Program-made: the position numbers and the translations under genes
Notes under the pieces: generated by a model
Told to the model about the DNA's origin: nothing
The model's input: only the letters and a program-made list of their open reading frames with translations
Databases searched by the model: none
Assembly (NCBI RefSeq): GCF_024606225.1
Contig: NZ_JAGRPU010000006.1
Coordinates: forward strand, 62,001 to 126,000
Origin: Endozoicomonas sp. ISHI1
GTDB taxonomy: Bacteria > Pseudomonadota > Gammaproteobacteria > Pseudomonadales > Endozoicomonadaceae
Direction of reading: 5' to 3'
Length of the DNA: 64,000 nt
Part shown: one piece after another, positions 60,719-64,000 of the stretch
Numbering within the stretch: position 1 is the stretch's first letter
Layout: the number at the start of each line of letters is the position of its first letter

Positions 60719-63018
60719 GCGATAAAAAGATCGCTGTGAACGCTGATCTGAAAGAGCGTCGTCGTGTTCCAGCCATCTGGCTGCTGCCTGCCATTGCTTT
60801 GATGATCGTTGCCTTTCTGATCTGGAGAACCCTTTATCAACACGGTCTGGAAGTTCACGTTCACTTTGACAGCGCCAAAGGCATGCAGGTGGGCAAAACA
60901 GAAGTCAGGTACAACGGTCTGGCGATCGGTAAAGTGGCCCGAATGACCATGACAGACGACCTTGAAGGTGTCGATGTCGTGCTGGAAATGGACCGGCAGA
61001 TGGAGAATTATCTCAGGGATAACAGTCAGTTCTGGCTGGTTCAGCCGCAACTTTCTGTAGCGGGAGTGTCTGGTCTGGATACTCTGGTCTCTGGCAACTA
61101 TATCGCTTTTAAGCCTTCTGGGAAGGGTAGCAAGCAGCTGTCCTTTTCGGCGCTAAAGTCGCCACCCACGCCGGGCATTAACGAAGGTGGACTGAGCCTG
61201 ATACTTCAGGCTGATGAGTTGTCTTCTGTGCAGGAGGGTAGTCCGGTTTATTATCGTCGTCTAAAGATTGGCGAAGTAACTCGTTACGCTCTCTCGTCCG
61301 ATGACGAAAGGGTCGATATCCATATATACATCAAGCCGATGTTCAGACATCTGATTAGAAAAAATACCCGCTTCTGGAATGCAGGGGGAGTGGATATTTC
61401 CGGAAGCCTGACCCACCTGAAGGTGAGAACTCAGTCGTTGATTTCCATGATTCAGGGCGGGGTTGCTCTTTACACTCCGGAATGGGAGGAAAAAGAGCCG
61501 GAAGCTTCCGATGGAGCCCGCTTTCCTTTGTATAACGATTATGATGCAGCGGAAGCGGGTATCCGTATTTCTATTAAGTTCCCTCTGGATGTTGCCCTTG
61601 GTCAGGAGAAATCAAAAATACTGTTCCATGGTATGGAAGTGGGCGTTATCAAAGATACGTCGTTTAATGAGGATTACTCAGCCATTATTGCCGAGGCCGT
61701 TATTCGTCCCGAAGCCGGGAACATTCTGGTAAAAGGTGCCCGTTTCTGGATGGTGGCACCACAAATAAACCTGAAAGGCATCACCGGTCTGGAAACCTTG
61801 TTGGCTGGCCGCTATATCGCTATGGATGTCAGTCAGGTTGATATGAAAAAAGCAGAACCGGAAAAAGAGTTCATGGGTCTGGCCAATAAGCCTCCGGCTT
61901 CACCCTCCTCTCCGGGCTTGCACCTTGAACTCAGGGCCGACTCTCTTGAAGGCCTGAATCAAGGGAGTCCTGTCCTCTACAGAAAGATGCCTGTCGGTGA
62001 GGTGGAGTCCTACTCGCTGGGAAAAGACGGTGTGGTGGTCAAAATATTGATCAAGCCTGAATATCAACATCTTGTGAATAAAAGTACACTTTTCTGGAAT
62101 ATCAGCGGTGTGACATTGGAAGGTGGATTGCAGGGGTTCAAGGTCAGGGCGGGCACACTAAATTCTATGCTATCAGGCGGCATTGCATTTAAAACCCCTA
62201 ACCCTGATGCAGCCAGAGTTCCCAACAAAACCCGGTTTATTTTGTATGACGATATTAATCAGGCAAGCGAAACAGGCAAGTTCATACACATTCAGTTTGA
62301 ATCTGCGGATGGCCTTCAGGTAGGTACACGACTGAAGTACAAAGGTTTGGAAATGGGAAGAGTAACAGAGCTTAATCTGGATGATGCCAAAAAAGCCATA
62401 CAAGCCACAATATTGCTTAATGAAAGCGCAGATTGGCTGGCTCGCAGAGGTTCCAGATTCTGGCTGGTCAAACCCAAACTTGGCCTGACTAACACGGCTC
62501 ATCTGGAAACACTGCTGACGGGTCTTTATATCAGCGTGTCGCCGGCACGCTCTCAAGCTGCTGCCAAGCGTGATGTTTTTGTTGCAGACCCACGAGCGCC
62601 TGACGACCAGCCTCGCTCTGGTGGTCTGCGTATTCAGTTGGTCAGCACTCAACTGGGCTCCATTAAACCGGGCAATCCCGTTTATTACCGGGAAATTCCG
62701 GTAGGTGTGGTCACCGGATTCAAGCTAGGTAACCCGGCCAACAAAGTCATTATTTTTCTCAACATCGAGGATCGCTACGCTCCGCTGGTCACCAAAAAAA
62801 GCCAATTCTGGAATGCCAGTGGCGTGGATTTCCACTTTGGTTTGTTCAGTGGTGCCAGCATTCGAACAGAGTCTCTCGAAGCGGTTCTGGCAGGTGGCAT
62901 CGCCTTTGCGACACCAGAGCAGGGAGTTCGGGTTGCTCCGGAAACGTCGTTCGAGTTGGCTGACGAACCGAAGCCTGAATGGCTGAAATGGACTCCTGCC
63001 ATTGTGTATCCTGAATAG
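60715..63018 (+). CDS. Six-MCE-domain lipid transport protein (LetB/PqiB-like)
   Basis: 767-aa periplasm-spanning protein anchored by one N-terminal helix (IWLLPAIALMIVAFLIW). Six MCE domains are recognisable by repeated (hydrophobic) GxxVxYxGLxIGxV-like motifs: VRYNGLAIGKV, VYYRRLKIGEV, ILFHGMEVGVI, VLYRKMPVGEV, LKYKGLEMGRV, VYYREIPVGVV. PqiB has three and LetB seven MCE domains in E. coli, so this is nearer LetB. Hexamer rings stack to form a lipid channel. AAAGGAG precedes the ATG. No PqiC lipoprotein gene follows. Confidence 0.9.
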   Translation: MSDKKIAVNADLKERRRVPAIWLLPAIALMIVAFLIWRTLYQHGLEVHVHFDSAKGMQVGKTEVRYNGLAIGKVARMTMTDDLEGVDVVLEMDRQMENYLRDNSQFWLVQPQLSVAGVSGLDTLVSGNYIAFKPSGKGSKQLSFSALKSPPTPGINEGGLSLILQADELSSVQEGSPVYYRRLKIGEVTRYALSSDDERVDIHIYIKPMFRHLIRKNTRFWNAGGVDISGSLTHLKVRTQSLISMIQGGVALYTPEWEEKEPEASDGARFPLYNDYDAAEAGIRISIKFPLDVALGQEKSKILFHGMEVGVIKDTSFNEDYSAIIAEAVIRPEAGNILVKGARFWMVAPQINLKGITGLETLLAGRYIAMDVSQVDMKKAEPEKEFMGLANKPPASPSSPGLHLELRADSLEGLNQGSPVLYRKMPVGEVESYSLGKDGVVVKILIKPEYQHLVNKSTLFWNISGVTLEGGLQGFKVRAGTLNSMLSGGIAFKTPNPDAARVPNKTRFILYDDINQASETGKFIHIQFESADGLQVGTRLKYKGLEMGRVTELNLDDAKKAIQATILLNESADWLARRGSRFWLVKPKLGLTNTAHLETLLTGLYISVSPARSQAAAKRDVFVADPRAPDDQPRSGGLRIQLVSTQLGSIKPGNPVYYREIPVGVVTGFKLGNPANKVIIFLNIEDRYAPLVTKKSQFWNASGVDFHFGLFSGASIRTESLEAVLAGGIAFATPEQGVRVAPETSFELADEPKPEWLKWTPAIVYPE

Positions 63019-63155
63019 CTTCAGACATGCTAAACGACTATTTGCATCTTTTTCTCATGCAGGCATCATAGGAAACTGATTAAACAATAATACTGACAGC
63101 AGGAAGCCATTGCAGTCTATTCAAAGCAGGTTTCCAATTATAAAGAAGAATACTG

Positions 63156-63551
63156 ATGTACCTGCATACCCTCTCTCCCCGCTTTTCTGAGACAGATGCC
63201 CTGGGGCACATAAATAACACGGTTCTGCCCGTATGGTTTGAACAGGCCAGAGAGCCGATCTTTCGTCTGTTTTCTCCGGGTCTGGATACCGAAACCTGGC
63301 GACTGATCATTGCCAGAATTGAAGTGGAATATACAGCACAGCTAAAGTACGGGGCTGATGTTGAAATCAGAACCTGCCTTGAGAAGGTGGGTAATTCATC
63401 CATGTGTATCTATCATGAAGCTTGGCAGAAAGACGTTCTGGCGGCACGAGGCAAGGCAGTGTTGATTCACTATGATTATCAGGCCGGGAAAGCTTCTCCC
63501 ATCCCTGAAGATATCCGACAAGCGTTGTCAGAGCAGTCCGGTAATGGCTGA
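63156..63551 (+). CDS. Hotdog-fold acyl-CoA thioesterase (YbgC/FadM type)
   Basis: 131-aa thioesterase of the 4HBT family: FSETDALGHINNTVLPVWFE, with the catalytic Asp in ETDALGHINN, and RIEVEYTAQLKYGADVEIRT. Probably hydrolyses acyl-CoA; the chain length is not inferable. Ends overlapping the patatin-like gene by 8 nt, so the two are likely co-transcribed and may act on the same lipids. Confidence 0.85.
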   Translation: MYLHTLSPRFSETDALGHINNTVLPVWFEQAREPIFRLFSPGLDTETWRLIIARIEVEYTAQLKYGADVEIRTCLEKVGNSSMCIYHEAWQKDVLAARGKAVLIHYDYQAGKASPIPEDIRQALSEQSGNG

Positions 63552-64000
63552 TGTCCTTGAAATCAGGGCCGGTTCCGGGGCTCTGGCAAAAATACGAGAT
63601 GAAGGTCTTCCTCAGTCCGGTATTGATGTCATGCTGGGAGCTTCGGGCGGTCCTAAATGGTTCGTGCTAACAGGTCTGGACAAGTGTCTGATAGGAGAAT
63701 ACTTCAAAGACAGGCAGCAACCCCTGAACCTTCTGGGTACCTCAGCGGGAGCCTGGCGTCTCAGTTGTTATGCTCAGGCAAATGCCCGGGAGGCCCATCA
63801 CCGACTTGAGCAGGGTTATTTGCTGACGGAGTATTCAAGCAGGCCTGATGCCAGGGAGGTCAGTCGAAAGTGCCGGGTTCTGTCTCGGGACATGCTTGGG
63901 GAAAATGGAGCAAACGAGATTGTTGCCAACGAAATCATGCAGTTTAACCTGATCGCCGTTAAGAGTCGGGGGCCTATCAAAAGCGATGTGAACTGGAAAC
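63544..64000 (+). CDS. Patatin-like phospholipase, 5' part (runs off the window)
   Basis: The first 152 codons of a gene that continues past the window edge. From ATG 63544 the translation starts MADVLEIRAGSGALAKIRDE and contains the oxyanion-type glycine motif GASGGPKW and the nucleophile motif GTSAGAW (G-x-S-x-G), the patatin pattern of a Ser-Asp lipid acyl hydrolase. It overlaps the thioesterase stop. The catalytic Asp motif should lie further downstream. Confidence 0.75.
   Translation, partial: MADVLEIRAGSGALAKIRDEGLPQSGIDVMLGASGGPKWFVLTGLDKCLIGEYFKDRQQPLNLLGTSAGAWRLSCYAQANAREAHHRLEQGYLLTEYSSRPDAREVSRKCRVLSRDMLGENGANEIVANEIMQFNLIAVKSRGPIKSDVNWK

Overview
The window looks like a chromosomal segment of a host-associated marine gammaproteobacterium, most probably of the Endozoicomonas type (Oceanospirillales). 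Housekeeping genes are gammaproteobacterial (ubiC-ubiA-phoB-phoR, prkA-yeaH-spoVR, lrp, HU, H-NS family, a LetAB/Pqi system). They are interspersed with eukaryotic-like or effector-like genes: a RING finger plus ankyrin-repeat protein, a 15-finger C2H2 zinc-finger protein, long coiled-coil repeat proteins and a tandem family of secreted glycine-rich proteins. The genus-level guess is an inference from gene content only.

Layout. 1-1,000: a heptad-repeat coiled-coil gene and two tandem tRNA-Leu(CAG) genes. 1.2-3 kb: a DUF2157 membrane protein, HU and a short rubredoxin gene. 3-9.3 kb: a purine-degradation operon on the minus strand (alc-uraD-uraH-allA-guaD-puuD) divergent from puuE. 9.5-16.3 kb: an accessory block with a second coiled-coil repeat gene, a frameshifted small conserved gene, an AT-rich secreted orphan, a RING-ankyrin gene with decayed ankyrin copies, an O-methyltransferase, tlyA and an effector-like coiled-coil protein. 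16.3-28.4 kb: the second half of the purine island (xdhA-xdhB-xdhC, two NCS2 permeases, 8-oxoguanine deaminase, a RutR-like TetR regulator) with the C2H2 zinc-finger gene inside it. 28.7-33.4 kb: ubiC, ubiA, phoB, phoR and an H-NS family gene. 33.8-39 kb: the prkA-yeaH-spoVR stress cluster. 39.5-45.5 kb: four tandem paralogues of an unknown secreted/membrane protein. 45.5-49.9 kb: leucine dehydrogenase and a branched-chain 2-oxoacid dehydrogenase. 50-59.3 kb: SMR pump, PilZ, Lrp, alanine racemase, SMP-30, a SYLF protein, an autotransporter, a PdxA-type dehydrogenase and a DeoR regulator. 59.4-64 kb: LetA/PqiA halves, a six-MCE-domain protein, a thioesterase and the start of a patatin-like gene.

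How the genes work together. The purine genes encode a complete route: guanine to xanthine (GuaD), xanthine to urate (XdhABC), 8-oxoguanine to urate (8-oxoguanine deaminase), urate to 5-hydroxyisourate (PuuD), then HIU hydrolase, OHCU decarboxylase, allantoinase, allantoicase and ureidoglycolate lyase, ending in glyoxylate and urea. Three near-identical 16-bp inverted repeats of the RutR type (8268, 21040, 24803) sit before puuE/alc, xdhA/permease and the second permease. They suggest one regulon under the TetR/RutR-like gene at 27803-28441. Leucine dehydrogenase and the BCKDH subunits form a branched-chain amino-acid degradation unit.

The most unusual parts are: (1) the four-copy array at 39.5-45.5 kb, in which the paralogues carry glycine repeats of different length, copies 1 and 2 are mosaics of identical and diverged segments, and a duplicated 3' end of the neighbouring E2 gene is trapped between copies 3 and 4; (2) the 15-finger C2H2 protein with an apparent signal peptide, a basic NLS-like patch and an apparent ATT start; (3) the RING-H2/ankyrin protein, a candidate ubiquitin-ligase effector.
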